Assembly (NCBI RefSeq): GCF_001665235.1
Contig: NZ_LZSC01000028.1
Location: 62,001 to 126,000 of the forward strand
Origin: Mycobacterium sp. 1100029.7
Lineage (GTDB): Bacteria > Actinomycetota > Actinomycetes > Mycobacteriales > Mycobacteriaceae
Direction of reading: 5' to 3'
Length of the DNA: 64,000 bases
Both the position numbers and the translations under genes were made by a program. This document shows, piece after piece, positions 17,061 through 25,821 of this stretch. A model generated the notes under the pieces. It saw nothing but the letters and a program-made list of their open reading frames with translations, was not told where the DNA came from and searched no databases. Each line of letters begins with the position of its first letter. Positions within the stretch are counted from its first letter, which is position 1.

Positions 17061-18475
17061 TGAAACCGCTTGTGATCGTGGGAGATTCACTACTCGATGT
17101 GGACATCGAAGGCTCGGCGACTCGCTTGAGTCCCGAAGCGCCGGTGCCGGTAGTCGACGCCGAGCGGCTCGTACAACGGCCGGGCGGGGCCGGGCTGGCG
17201 GCCCTGCTTGCGGCCCGAACCGAGACCGCCGTGGCGTTGATTACCGGCATCGCCGACGACGACGCGGGGCGGCAATTACACAGTCTGTTGACCACCGCCG
17301 GCGTCCGGGTGATCGGCCTGCCGACGACCGGATCCACCGTCGTCAAAACGCGGATCCGGGCGCGGGGGCAATCCGTGCTACGGCTGGATCGCGGTGCTGC
17401 CGCGCCGATCGACCTGCCGTTGCGCGAGGAAGTGACCGCGACACTGAATGGCGCCCGGGCTATTTGTGTCGCCGACTACGGCGCGGGTGTCACCGCACTG
17501 CCTGAACTCCGGAACATGTTGACGCGGCTGACGTCTCGTATCCCGATCGTGTGGGACCCACATCCCCGTGGGACGGCCCCGGTGCCCGGATGCGCGTTGG
17601 TCACACCGAATGACGAAGAAGCACAGCGTTTCGGCGGTGACAATGCCGCGGGGGATGCGGGTAAGGCACTGCTCAGCAGATGGCGAGCCGACACCGTCTG
17701 TATCACCCGCGGCGCCGGTGGCGCCCGGGTGTACGCGCAGCACGTCGACGTCCAGCACGTCGGAGTTCCCACCGGGCTGGCGACGACCGGGTCGGTCGAC
17801 GCCTGCGGCGCCGGCGACCGGTTTGCCGTTGCGGCGGCGGTGGCCTTGGCCGCGGGCGCCGACGCCGGTGCCGCGGTACGGGCCGCGGTCGCCGATGCCG
17901 CCCGGTTCATCGCCGCCGGCGGCGCCGCTGCCGTGTCGAGCCCGGTGACCGGCCCAGGCATCCAAATCCCCCCTGCCACGGACCGTTTCGAAGACAGCAG
18001 CCGCGTCGACGCCATCGGTTTGGCGGATCGGCTGCGTCGCGAGGGACGGACCGTGGTCGCGACCGGCGGCTGTTTCGATTTGCTGCACACCGGCCACATC
18101 CGGCTGCTGCGGCAGGCGCGCGAACTCGGTGACGCGCTGATCGTGCTGGTGAATTCCGATGACTCGGTGCGTGCCCTCAAGGGCGCCGGCCGGCCGGTGA
18201 TGCACGACGCCGACCGAGCGCGGGTGCTGGGCGCCTTGGCGTGCGTGGACGCCGTCGCGATCTTCGACGGGCCGACTCCTGAGCGCTTCCTGGAAGGACT
18301 ACGCCCCGACATCTGGGTCAAAGGCGGCGACTACGTGGCATCCGAGTTGCCCGAGTCCGAACTCGTGCATCGCCACGGTGGCGAGGTGGTCATCCTGCCG
18401 ACGATAGCGGGTTACTCGTCGTCAGGCTTGATCGCGGCGGCAACATCCGGCGGCTCACTTAGCGAAAGGTATTGA
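17060..18475 (+). CDS. hldE: bifunctional heptose-7-phosphate kinase / heptose-1-phosphate adenylyltransferase
   Basis: A 471-residue two-domain protein. Residues 1-300 are a PfkB/ribokinase-like kinase (GDSLLDVDIEG, ATRLSPEAPVPVV, and the catalytic DACGAGDRF). Residues ~340-471 are a cytidylyltransferase-like adenylyltransferase with GGCFDLLHTGHIRLL (HxGH motif), WVKGGDYVASELPES and a YSSSGLI end. The domain order and length equal Gram-negative HldE. It phosphorylates heptose 7-phosphate at C1 and later joins heptose 1-phosphate to AMP. Unusual for a mycobacterium, where the known heptose route is GDP-linked. It ends one base before the SDR gene. Confidence 0.92.
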   Translation: MKPLVIVGDSLLDVDIEGSATRLSPEAPVPVVDAERLVQRPGGAGLAALLAARTETAVALITGIADDDAGRQLHSLLTTAGVRVIGLPTTGSTVVKTRIRARGQSVLRLDRGAAAPIDLPLREEVTATLNGARAICVADYGAGVTALPELRNMLTRLTSRIPIVWDPHPRGTAPVPGCALVTPNDEEAQRFGGDNAAGDAGKALLSRWRADTVCITRGAGGARVYAQHVDVQHVGVPTGLATTGSVDACGAGDRFAVAAAVALAAGADAGAAVRAAVADAARFIAAGGAAAVSSPVTGPGIQIPPATDRFEDSSRVDAIGLADRLRREGRTVVATGGCFDLLHTGHIRLLRQARELGDALIVLVNSDDSVRALKGAGRPVMHDADRARVLGALACVDAVAIFDGPTPERFLEGLRPDIWVKGGDYVASELPESELVHRHGGEVVILPTIAGYSSSGLIAAATSGGSLSERY

Positions 18476-18476
18476 T

Positions 18477-19196
18477 ATGAACGCAGTTTCATCGCAACTT
18501 TCCGACGTCACCAGGGCGGGTGGCGTGCTCATCACCGGCGGCGCCTCCGGCCTCGGCGCCAGCACCGTTGCGGCGCTGACCCGGCGCGGCGGCACACCAC
18601 TGGTGATCGACAAGAATCCCCCCGCCGCCGACGTACCCTATGTCGCTTGCGATCTGGCCGACACCAGTGCGGTCGAGGCGGCCGTGGAGTCGCTGGCTGG
18701 ACAGGTCGACGGCAACATCACGGGCGTGTTCACCGCGGCCGGCATCGACTCCTGCGGCACCCTGGACGAGGTCCCCGCCAAGGAGTGGGAGCAGGTCATC
18801 GCCGTCAATCTGGTCGGTACCGCGGCGGTCATCCGCGCCGCCCTGCCCTATCTGAAGGCCTCGAGCGGTCGCATCGTCACCTGCGCTTCGACCCTGGGCA
18901 TCAAAGCGGTCAGTGACGCCACGGCCTACTGCGCCTCGAAATTCGGCGTGGTGGGGTTCAGCCGGGCGCTGGCCGCCGAGCTCGCGGGACAGGTGGGCGT
19001 GACGTTGCTGATCCCCGGCGGCATGCACACCTCGTTCTTCGACGGGCGGACCGAACAGTACAAACCACCGGCGGACGCCAAGCTCAACCAGCCCGACGAC
19101 GTCGCCGAGACGGTGCTTTTCGCGCTGTCCCAGCCCGCCGGCTGTGAAGTGCGCGAGATGGTGGTCTGCTCGTCGACCGAATCGTCGTGGCCCTGA
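18477..19196 (+). CDS. classical short-chain dehydrogenase/reductase
   Basis: A 239-residue SDR: GVLITGGASGLGASTVAAL (NAD(P) site), FTAAGIDSCG, CASTLGIKAV and the catalytic YCASKFG. It is the short classical type, not the extended type of HldD epimerases, so I do not call it the heptose epimerase. It may oxidise or reduce a sugar carbonyl in the pathway. It starts one base after hldE and overlaps the second GT9 by ten bases. Confidence 0.85.
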   Translation: MNAVSSQLSDVTRAGGVLITGGASGLGASTVAALTRRGGTPLVIDKNPPAADVPYVACDLADTSAVEAAVESLAGQVDGNITGVFTAAGIDSCGTLDEVPAKEWEQVIAVNLVGTAAVIRAALPYLKASSGRIVTCASTLGIKAVSDATAYCASKFGVVGFSRALAAELAGQVGVTLLIPGGMHTSFFDGRTEQYKPPADAKLNQPDDVAETVLFALSQPAGCEVREMVVCSSTESSWP

Positions 19197-20143
19197 CATT
19201 GCGGGCCGGCGCGGCCGAGACCGTTGTGGTGTTGCGCGCCTTGGGCCTCGGCGATCTCTTGACAGCGATTCCCGCGCTTCGCGGGTTGCGCCGGCATTGT
19301 CCCGACGCCCGCATCGTGCTGGCTGCCCCGTTGCGCTACCGCGAGCTGGCACTGCTCACCGGCGCGGTCGACGAGGTGTTGCCTACCGCCTGCCTCGGTG
19401 ACCACCAGGCCCTGCCGCAACCGCCTGCCATCGCGATCAACCTGCATGGCTGCGGACCGGAGAGCATCGACCATCTCCTCGGCTGGCATCCCGGGAAGGT
19501 GCTGACGCATTGCCACCGCCGCCACCCCGCGCTGCGCGGTCCGTCGTGGCACACCGATCAGCATGAGATCGACCGCTGGTGCGGGTTACTCGAATGGGGC
19601 GGAATCCATTGCGATGCCGGTGACAACACACTGGCCCGGCCCGCGCTCCCCGTCGAACCGGCCGGGGCCGTGATCATCCACCCCGGAGCGTCCGCAGCCG
19701 CACGACGCTGGCCGGTCGAGCGCTTCGCCGCGGTGGCCGCGACGTTGCGCGACGAGGGCCACGAAATCGTGATCACCGGATCGTCGGAAGAATTCGGCCT
19801 CGCGCATGAGGTGGCTTTCGCTGCCGGCTTACCGCGAACCTCCGTGATGTCGGGACTACTCCACCTGCCGGCATTGGCCGCATTGGTCAACGACAGTCGC
19901 CTGGTGATCTGCGGCGATACCGGCATCGGTCACCTCGCCGCGGCGACCGGCACCCCATCGGTGGTGTTGTTCGGGCCCACCTCCCCCGACCGTTGGGGTC
20001 CCCGGGGTTCGGCGCCTCATATCCCATTGTGGGCGAACAGCTTCGGCGATCCGCACGGGGACACACCACACGACGGCTTGCTGTCCATCACGGTCGCCAG
20101 CGTCCTGGCAGCCAGCCATCGAATCCTCGAGGAGACACCATGA
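19187..20143 (+). CDS. family 9 glycosyltransferase (second heptosyltransferase-like enzyme)
   Basis: A 318-residue GT9 enzyme: RALGLGDLLTAIPALRGLRR, IIHPGASAAARRWPVERFAAV, ITGSSEEFGLA, and ICGDTGIGHLAAATGTPSVVLFGPTSP, which fits the GT9 donor-binding core even better than the first copy. It starts with GTG inside the end of the SDR gene and ends as ATGA with the UDP-glucose dehydrogenase gene. Two GT9 enzymes suggest two heptose residues, or chain extension, in the product. Confidence 0.88.
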   Translation: MALTLRAGAAETVVVLRALGLGDLLTAIPALRGLRRHCPDARIVLAAPLRYRELALLTGAVDEVLPTACLGDHQALPQPPAIAINLHGCGPESIDHLLGWHPGKVLTHCHRRHPALRGPSWHTDQHEIDRWCGLLEWGGIHCDAGDNTLARPALPVEPAGAVIIHPGASAAARRWPVERFAAVAATLRDEGHEIVITGSSEEFGLAHEVAFAAGLPRTSVMSGLLHLPALAALVNDSRLVICGDTGIGHLAAATGTPSVVLFGPTSPDRWGPRGSAPHIPLWANSFGDPHGDTPHDGLLSITVASVLAASHRILEETP

Positions 20144-21444
20144 CGGCCGCCCCACGCGTCGGCGTAGTCGGCGCCGGCTACGTCGGTCTGACCACCGCGG
20201 TCTGCATCGCCGAGAACGGCCTGCGCACTGTCGCAGTCGACGTCGACGTCGAGCGGATACGCAAACTCTCGGCCGGGATCGCGGTAATCGACGAGCCGGA
20301 ACTACCGCCGCTGCTTGTCCGCGGGATCGCCGACGGGTTCTTGACCTTCAGCATCGACTACGCGGCCCTGACCGACTGTGACGTGGTCTTCGTATGCGTA
20401 CCGACCCCCAGCGGCGAGGACGGCCAGGCAGAACTGACGGCCGTGTTCTCGGCCGTCGATCGCCTCGGTGCCACCCTGCGGCCCGGTGCCATCGTCGCGC
20501 TGAAGTCGACGGTCCCGGTCGGTACCACCGCGGACGTTGCCGAACGGTTGAGCGGCAAGGGCATTCGCGTGGTGTCCACTCCGGAGTTCCTGCGCGAGGG
20601 CCGGGCCATTCACGACTTTCGTCATCCGGACCGTCTGGTCATCGGAACTCTCGACGAGACCGCTGCACAGGTACTGCAATATGCGTACGGCCTCGGCTCC
20701 GAGCTGGTTCTGCGGATGAGCCCGGAGAGTGCCGAGCTGGCCAAGTACGCCAGCAATGCCTTTTTGGCGGTCAAGATCTCGTACACGAATTCGCTTGCCG
20801 CGCTGTGCTCACGAGTCGGTGCCAACATCGAGGACGTCACCGGTTGCATGGGCAGCGACAAACGGATCGGCGCGGAGTTTCTACGACCCGGCCCGGGCTG
20901 GGGCGGTTCGTGCCTGCCGAAAGATACCGCCGCCCTGGCTCACACCGCGCGCCGCCACGACGCCGCCTTCGCTGAAGTGGAGGCGGCTCGTCGAACCAAT
21001 TCGGGTCAGGCGCAACGAATCGTGACCGCGCTGCGGCGCTCGATGGGCCGACCGCTGCACGGCTGCCGGATCACCGCGCTGGGCTTGACGTTCAAGGCCG
21101 CCACCAGTGACACCCGCGATTCGCCCGCACTGGCCGCCTGTGCGGAACTCAGCCGCGGCGGCGCCGAGGTGATGGGCTATGACCCTGTGCTTCCCAGCAT
21201 CGATCCCGCGGTGCTGCGACGGGCCGGCGTGACGGCCGTGGATGAGCCGTACCGGGCCGCCAAAGCCGCCGACGCGATCGCGGTGCTGACTGACTGGCCG
21301 CAGTTTCGCCTGCTCGACTGGCACGCCATCGCACGCGAAGCGCCCTCGGCGGTTGTCCTGGATACCAGAAACATGTTCGACCCCGAAGCGGTAATGGCCA
21401 GCGGCCTCAGCTATCTGGGAAACGGTCTCCCACAAGGCTATTAA
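20140..21444 (+). CDS. UDP-glucose 6-dehydrogenase family protein
   Basis: A 434-residue protein with GVVGAGYVGLTTAVCIAENG (NAD site), KSTVPVGTTADVAERL, VSTPEFLREGRAIHDF, and GPGWGGSCLPKDTAAL holding the catalytic cysteine. The C-terminal domain has LTFKAATSDTRDSPAL. The enzyme oxidises UDP-glucose to UDP-glucuronate in two NAD-dependent steps; a GDP-mannose dehydrogenase cannot be excluded by eye. It is the last gene of the heptose operon and could feed the SDR encoded by the first gene. Confidence 0.88.
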   Translation: MTAAPRVGVVGAGYVGLTTAVCIAENGLRTVAVDVDVERIRKLSAGIAVIDEPELPPLLVRGIADGFLTFSIDYAALTDCDVVFVCVPTPSGEDGQAELTAVFSAVDRLGATLRPGAIVALKSTVPVGTTADVAERLSGKGIRVVSTPEFLREGRAIHDFRHPDRLVIGTLDETAAQVLQYAYGLGSELVLRMSPESAELAKYASNAFLAVKISYTNSLAALCSRVGANIEDVTGCMGSDKRIGAEFLRPGPGWGGSCLPKDTAALAHTARRHDAAFAEVEAARRTNSGQAQRIVTALRRSMGRPLHGCRITALGLTFKAATSDTRDSPALAACAELSRGGAEVMGYDPVLPSIDPAVLRRAGVTAVDEPYRAAKAADAIAVLTDWPQFRLLDWHAIAREAPSAVVLDTRNMFDPEAVMASGLSYLGNGLPQGY

Positions 21445-21463
21445 ACGCTATTGAGCACAGGGT

Positions 21464-21646
21464 TCAGCCGTCCTGACTGCGCGCCTCGGCCCCGGTCTCG
21501 CCGCTGCCGAAGTCGTCGTCGGCGGATGCCCGGCCCACGTAGCTGCCGTCGTTGTCATCGCGATTCGCCCGCGACCCGGCCACGTTGGGGTCGGGCTCGA
21601 TGTCTTCCTCGGCTTTTTCCGCGTTTGCGCGGTGTTTCCCGGTCAT
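21464..21646 (-). CDS. small hydrophilic protein of unknown function
   Basis: A 60-residue, strongly polar protein rich in Asp, Glu, Asn and Arg, with no membrane segment or cysteine; likely disordered. The ATG at 21644-21646 has a GGAGACG ribosome binding site, and the gene follows the FMN reductase-like gene by 12 bases, so they are probably co-transcribed. No recognised domain. Small acidic proteins of this kind often accompany stress genes in mycobacteria, which is only a contextual hint. Confidence 0.65.
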   Translation of the reverse strand: MTGKHRANAEKAEEDIEPDPNVAGSRANRDDNDGSYVGRASADDDFGSGETGAEARSQDG

Positions 21647-21658
21647 TGTGACGTCTCC

Positions 21659-22294
21659 TCACTCGTACGGCGGATAGCTGCCGCCGCGCAGCACGCCGGC
21701 GAGATGCACGGCGTTGCGGGCGGCGGCCGCGGTGGCCGAGGCGACCGCATCCGGAACCTGGTCCAGATCCCGGTAGTCGGTGGTCTGCATCGCCTCACCG
21801 TTCCAATAGGTGCTGGCTTGCGCCGGGATCGTATACCCGATGTCGTTGAGAGCCTGGAACGCATCCGCGGTCACCTTGTGCGTGCCGTCCTCGTTCCCGA
21901 CGACCGCGAACACCGCAACCTTACCGACCATCGTCGGCCGCCCGGCATCGTCGGTGTTCGACAGCTCCGCATCAAGGCGCTCGAGGACCCGCTGCGCGAC
22001 GCTGGACATGTGGCCCAGCCACACCGGCGTCGCCAACACCAGGATGTCCGCACCCAGCACTCTGTCGCGCAGCTGGGGCCACTGGTCGCCTTCGCCCATG
22101 TCCGCCTCCACGCCGGGCGCGATCGCGTAGTCGACGCAACGCACGGACTCCGTTGCCGCTCCGGCTTTGCGCATCTGCTCGAGCACGTGTTCGGCGATCA
22201 GCTCACTACTCGACGGGGTGGGGCTGCGCTTCAAACTGCACGCCAGTGCAATCGCTCGCGGCGCGCTGTTGCCCGCCGATCCTTCGATAGACAT
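21659..22294 (-). CDS. NAD(P)H-dependent FMN reductase / flavodoxin-fold oxidoreductase
   Basis: A 211-residue flavodoxin-fold protein: IALACSLKRSPTPSSSELI phosphate-binding loop, ADILVLATPVWLGHMSSVAQRVLERLD (the FMN-binding TPxW segment typical of WrbA/NADPH-FMN reductases), VGNEDGTHKV. It probably reduces FMN, quinones or disulfides in the cytosol. The ATG at 22292-22294 is preferred over an upstream start because a SigF-like promoter ends 11 bases before it. Confidence 0.85.
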   Translation of the reverse strand: MSIEGSAGNSAPRAIALACSLKRSPTPSSSELIAEHVLEQMRKAGAATESVRCVDYAIAPGVEADMGEGDQWPQLRDRVLGADILVLATPVWLGHMSSVAQRVLERLDAELSNTDDAGRPTMVGKVAVFAVVGNEDGTHKVTADAFQALNDIGYTIPAQASTYWNGEAMQTTDYRDLDQVPDAVASATAAAARNAVHLAGVLRGGSYPPYE

Positions 22295-22304
22295 GGCGGG
22301 GTGC

Positions 22305-22330
22305 GTACCCCCTTGACATGTCGAGCAAAC
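22305..22330 (-). promoter_or_regulatory. SigF-like promoter of the flavodoxin-fold oxidoreductase
   Basis: Minus strand GTTT (22327-22330), 16 bases, GGGTAC (22305-22310), ending 11 bases before the ATG at 22294. Confidence 0.65.
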
Positions 22331-22433
22331 CGGCACGAATAACGAGGCTCAGTGCGGGTATCTCGGGTCAAACCCGCGGAGTCTCAACGACGGTCATCCG
22401 GGTTCGTCCCGACAGCTCTAGGGAGGAAGACAA

Positions 22434-24227
22434 GTGTCCAAGCAAGAGGTCAGCGATTATTTGTTGGAACGGCTGCGGGCGTGGGGTGTCGAGCACGTTT
22501 TCGGCTACCCCGGAGACGGAATCAACGGGCTGCTCGCCGCGTGGGGCCGTGCCGACAACAAGCCCAAGTTCATCCAGTCGCGTCACGAGGAAATGAGTGC
22601 GTTCCAAGCAGTCGGCTACGCGAAATTCACCGGCCGGGTCGGAGTCTGCGCCGCGACGTCCGGCCCCGGTGCGATCCACCTGCTCAACGGCCTCTACGAC
22701 GCCAAACTCGACCACGTGCCGGTGGTGGCCATTGTCGGTCAGACCAACCGCAGCGCCATGGGCGGCAGTTACCAGCAAGAGGTGGACCTGCTGACCCTGT
22801 TCAAGGATGTGGCCAGTGACTTTGTCCAAATGGTCACCGTCCCAGAGCAATTGCCCAATGTGCTGGACCGCGCCATCCGGATCGCGATGAGCCAGCGGGC
22901 GCCCACCGCGTTGATCATTCCGAGCGACGTTCAGGAGCTGCCGTACTCGCCGCCCGAGCACGCGTTCAAGATGGTCCCGTCCAGCTTGGGCATCGAATAT
23001 CCGGACGTCGCCCCCGATGGTGCGGCGATCGCCCGAGCGGCCGATGTGCTCAACGCCGGCAAGAAGGTCGCCATCTTGGCGGGCACCGGCGCCCGCGGCG
23101 CCCACCAAGAACTGACCCAGGTCGCCGACCTGCTTGGCGCCGGAGTGGCGAAAGCCCTGCTGGGCAAGGACGTGCTGTCGGATGAATTGCCTTGGGTCAC
23201 CGGGTCTATCGGATTGCTCGGGACGCGCCCGAGTTACGAGATGATGCGCGACTGCGACACGCTGCTGACGGTGGGGTCGAGCTTCCCCTACAGCCAGTTC
23301 CTTCCGCAATTCGAGCAAGCCCGTGCGGTGCAGATCGACGTCGACGGCCGGATGATCGGCATGCGCTATCCGTATGAGGTAAACCTGGTCGCTGACGCGA
23401 AGACCGCACTGCGAGCGCTGATACCGCAGCTGCGCCGTAAAGAGGACCGCGCGTGGCGCGAGGGCATCGAGAAAAATGTGGCCCGTTGGTGGGAGACGAT
23501 GGAGAAGGAAGCGAAGGTCAGCGCGGACCCGGTCAACCCGCTGCGGTTGTTCTCCGAGCTGTCATCGCAGTTGCCCGACAATGCCATCGTCACAGCCGAT
23601 TCCGGCTCGGCGGCCAACTGGTATGCGCGCCAGCTGAAATTCCGCGGCGACATGCGCGGCTCGCTGTCGGGCACGCTGGCGACCATGGGCCCCGCCGTCC
23701 CGTACGGCATCGGCGCCAAGTTCGGTCAGCCGGACCGGCCCGTCATCGCGTTCAGCGGTGACGGCGCCATGCAGATGAACGGCATGGCCGAGCTGATCAC
23801 GATCAAGCGGTACTGGCAGGAGTGGACCGACCCGCGCCTGATCATCGCGATCCTGCACAACAATGACCTCAATCAGGTCACCTGGGAGATGCGGGCGATG
23901 GGCGGCGCGCCGAAATTCGCGGAATCCCAGAACCTTCCCGACGTCGACTATGCCGCGTTCGCGGCAAGTCTGGGCCTGAACGCCGTGGCAATCAAGGACC
24001 CGGAGGAGTTGTCGGATGCGTGGCGCCAAGCACTGTCGGCCGACCGTCCCACCGTGCTGGACGTCTACACCGACCCCGACATGCCGCCCATCCCGCCGCA
24101 CGCGACCTGGGAGCAGTTCAAGTCGGCGACGACGGCGGTACTCTCCGGTGACGAGGACCGGGTCGGGTTTGTCAAGGTAGGCCTGAAGACCAAGGCGCAG
24201 GAGTTCTTGCCGCACAAGAAGAGTTGA
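22434..24227 (+). CDS. thiamine-pyrophosphate-requiring enzyme (acetolactate synthase / pyruvate oxidase-like)
   Basis: A 597-residue three-domain TPP enzyme. The N-terminal PYR domain has FGYPGDGINGLLAAW and the catalytic glutamate in SRHEEMSAFQAVGYAK; the middle domain carries GTGARGA; the C-terminal PP domain has FSGDGAMQMNGMAELITIKRY with HNNDLN, the GDG...N TPP/Mg motif. Length and layout match the pyruvate oxidase / acetolactate synthase group, but no small regulatory subunit or other branched-chain gene is nearby, so the substrate is open. GTG start with a GGGAGGAAG ribosome binding site. Confidence 0.87.
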   Translation: MSKQEVSDYLLERLRAWGVEHVFGYPGDGINGLLAAWGRADNKPKFIQSRHEEMSAFQAVGYAKFTGRVGVCAATSGPGAIHLLNGLYDAKLDHVPVVAIVGQTNRSAMGGSYQQEVDLLTLFKDVASDFVQMVTVPEQLPNVLDRAIRIAMSQRAPTALIIPSDVQELPYSPPEHAFKMVPSSLGIEYPDVAPDGAAIARAADVLNAGKKVAILAGTGARGAHQELTQVADLLGAGVAKALLGKDVLSDELPWVTGSIGLLGTRPSYEMMRDCDTLLTVGSSFPYSQFLPQFEQARAVQIDVDGRMIGMRYPYEVNLVADAKTALRALIPQLRRKEDRAWREGIEKNVARWWETMEKEAKVSADPVNPLRLFSELSSQLPDNAIVTADSGSAANWYARQLKFRGDMRGSLSGTLATMGPAVPYGIGAKFGQPDRPVIAFSGDGAMQMNGMAELITIKRYWQEWTDPRLIIAILHNNDLNQVTWEMRAMGGAPKFAESQNLPDVDYAAFAASLGLNAVAIKDPEELSDAWRQALSADRPTVLDVYTDPDMPPIPPHATWEQFKSATTAVLSGDEDRVGFVKVGLKTKAQEFLPHKKS

Positions 24228-24245
24228 CCGGTGCCCACCGTTGCC

Positions 24246-24269
24246 CGCGGCTGGGCTCAGCCCGCCGCG
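24246..24269. terminator. bidirectional hairpin between convergent genes
   Basis: Ten base pairs with one bulged base (CGCGGC-T-GGGC / GCCC-GCCGCG) and a three-base loop TCA that is the stop codon of the UdgX gene on the other strand. Placed 18 bases after the TPP enzyme stop. Confidence 0.55.
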
Positions 24270-24913
24270 GCCAAGTGAGCCGAGCGAGCACTGCGCAGAT
24301 CGTCGACGAACGCCTGGTAGACCTCGTCGTGCCGGTCGCTGCGGTCCCGTAGCACTGCCGAGGGATGCACAGTGGCCACCACGGCCGGGCCGGGCGCACC
24401 GACGGAGGGCGGCAGTGCCAGCACCTCTCCTCGTTGGACCGAGACTCGAAATGCCGCTCCCAGAAGGGATTGCGCGGCCGTCGCGCCGAGGCACACGATC
24501 ACCTGGGGACGTAGCGCCTCGATCTCGGCGATCAGCCAGGGCCGACAGGCGACAACTTCGGTGCGGTTGGGCTTTTGGTGAATGCGTCGCTTGCCGCCCT
24601 TGCGCGTGAACTTGAAATGCTTGACCGCGTTGGTTTGATACGTCCAGGAGGGATCGATACCGGCGTCGTCGAGCGCCCGCGCCAGCAGTCGGCCGGCCGG
24701 TCCGACGAACGGCAGACCGGCCCGGTCTTCCTGATCTCCGGGCTGCTCGCCGACCAGCATGATCGGCGCCTTGGCCCGCCCGTGGCCGAAGACGGTTTGG
24801 GTGGCGTCCTCGAAAAGAGCGCAGCCCTCACACTTTTCGGCTGCCGCCTGCAGCGAACGCAGCGATCGCGTGTCCGGGAGATAGAGCTCGGCGCCCGTCT
24901 TCGCCGGGGTCAT
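24257..24913 (-). CDS. udgX: UdgX-type uracil-DNA glycosylase
   Basis: A 218-residue family-4-like uracil-DNA glycosylase. CEGCALFEDATQTVFG and C-terminal residues provide iron-sulfur cysteines; LVGEQPGDQEDRAGLPFVGPAG is motif A. The diagnostic feature is the inserted loop GGKRRIHQKP near residue 108: in the characterised M. smegmatis UdgX the histidine of KRRIH becomes covalently bound to the abasic site. TVHPSAVLR is motif B. It acts in DNA repair of deaminated cytosine. The ATG at 24911-24913 is preferred over an in-frame TTG three codons upstream. Confidence 0.93.
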   Translation of the reverse strand: MTPAKTGAELYLPDTRSLRSLQAAAEKCEGCALFEDATQTVFGHGRAKAPIMLVGEQPGDQEDRAGLPFVGPAGRLLARALDDAGIDPSWTYQTNAVKHFKFTRKGGKRRIHQKPNRTEVVACRPWLIAEIEALRPQVIVCLGATAAQSLLGAAFRVSVQRGEVLALPPSVGAPGPAVVATVHPSAVLRDRSDRHDEVYQAFVDDLRSARSAHLAAAG

Positions 24914-24934
24914 GATCCGCAAGACGGGAAGTAG

Positions 24935-24957
24935 CCCAGGGGCCTCATGCCCCTGGG
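24935..24957 (-). terminator. hairpin terminator after the hemerythrin gene
   Basis: Perfect nine-base stem (CCCAGGGGC / GCCCCTGGG) with a five-base loop, 28 bases past the hemerythrin stop and before the udgX start on the same strand. Confidence 0.7.
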
Positions 24958-24985
24958 CGTACCCCGGTGCCTGGAACCGAAACGA

Positions 24986-25546
24986 TCAGCCCTTGCCGAT
25001 GATGGCGTCGCGGGCCCGGTCCAGCATGGACGCGAACGGGCCGGCAACCAGATTGGCCAGCTGCGACTCGACGCCGGCGTGTGGCCGAGTCGGCGCGATC
25101 GCCTCGGCGAGCTTGGCCGCGCGGCCCATGCTTTCGAGCTCCTCGCTGCTCAATTCCTGCCCGAGCCGCGTGAACTCGTCGCTTTCCTCATGCTCGGCGT
25201 GGTCGACGACGGCGTCGCGGAGCTCGGTGAGCAGCCGAGTGAACTCGGCGCTGTCGACGTCGAGTTTCTCCAGCTTCTGCAGAGTCACCTTCGCTTCGTG
25301 CTCTTCTTCGAGTCGCTGCCCGACGATGGCCGCACCATCGGCGATCTTCCGCTTGGCCCGCGGGTGCACGATCTCTTCCTCGACGGTTTCGTGCACGGCA
25401 AGTAATCGCCGAAGATTGACGAAGGCCTTCTCACGCGCCTCGCCGGACGCCGAAAGCGTCTGAGCGAACAGCGACTTGATCTGCTCGTGCTGACCGGAGA
25501 GAAAGTCGACCACATCGGTGGGCGACGTGACGGCGGTGTGAGCCAT
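24986..25546 (-). CDS. hemerythrin HHE-domain protein
   Basis: A 186-residue protein with the four-helix hemerythrin pattern: LSGQHEQIKSLFAQ, VHETVEEEIVHPRA, RLEEEHEAKVTL and VVDHAEHEESDEF, supplying the histidine and carboxylate ligands of a di-iron centre. The C-terminal ~50 residues form a poorly conserved tail with an amphipathic helix. Mycobacterial hemerythrin-like proteins affect oxidative and nitrosative stress responses. GGGAGGA lies before the ATG; a SigF-like promoter lies 73 bases upstream. Confidence 0.88.
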   Translation of the reverse strand: MAHTAVTSPTDVVDFLSGQHEQIKSLFAQTLSASGEAREKAFVNLRRLLAVHETVEEEIVHPRAKRKIADGAAIVGQRLEEEHEAKVTLQKLEKLDVDSAEFTRLLTELRDAVVDHAEHEESDEFTRLGQELSSEELESMGRAAKLAEAIAPTRPHAGVESQLANLVAGPFASMLDRARDAIIGKG

Positions 25547-25618
25547 ATAGTCCTCCCAAATATCTCGGATGTTGCGGCGCGCCGGACTGTTCCGTGCTGT
25601 TTCGGCGCCCGGATCCGG

Positions 25619-25643
25619 CTACCCATCACTCAAATCGCAAAAC
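25619..25643 (-). promoter_or_regulatory. SigF-like promoter of the hemerythrin gene
   Basis: Minus strand GTTT (25640-25643), 15 bases, GGGTAG (25619-25624). It lies 73 bases before the ATG, leaving room for a leader with a normal ribosome binding site. The rest of the 263-base gap to the tetR gene shows nothing clear. Confidence 0.6.
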
Positions 25644-25821
25644 ATCCGCCAGGTCAGGGGGTGGCCGGACACCTCGTTGGCCGCCTCCCGCCGGTTGATC
25701 CACCGCCCGCTCGGTCGCTGGTTCTCCGTCGTCGTCATCGAGTATGACGGCTGATATACCAATTACTAGCTTCACCATGGAACTGCTGAACGCGATATGA
25801 ACATTATGTATGATGGGCGAC

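Noticed and set aside
18477..19196. SDR in the heptose operon as HldD epimerase
   Set aside because: It is a 239-residue classical SDR; HldD is an extended SDR of about 310 residues with other motifs.
22402..22426. GTTC-N15-GGGAGG before the TPP enzyme as a SigF promoter
   Set aside because: The GGGAGG is better explained as the ribosome binding site, eight bases from the GTG; the -35 also has a mismatch.
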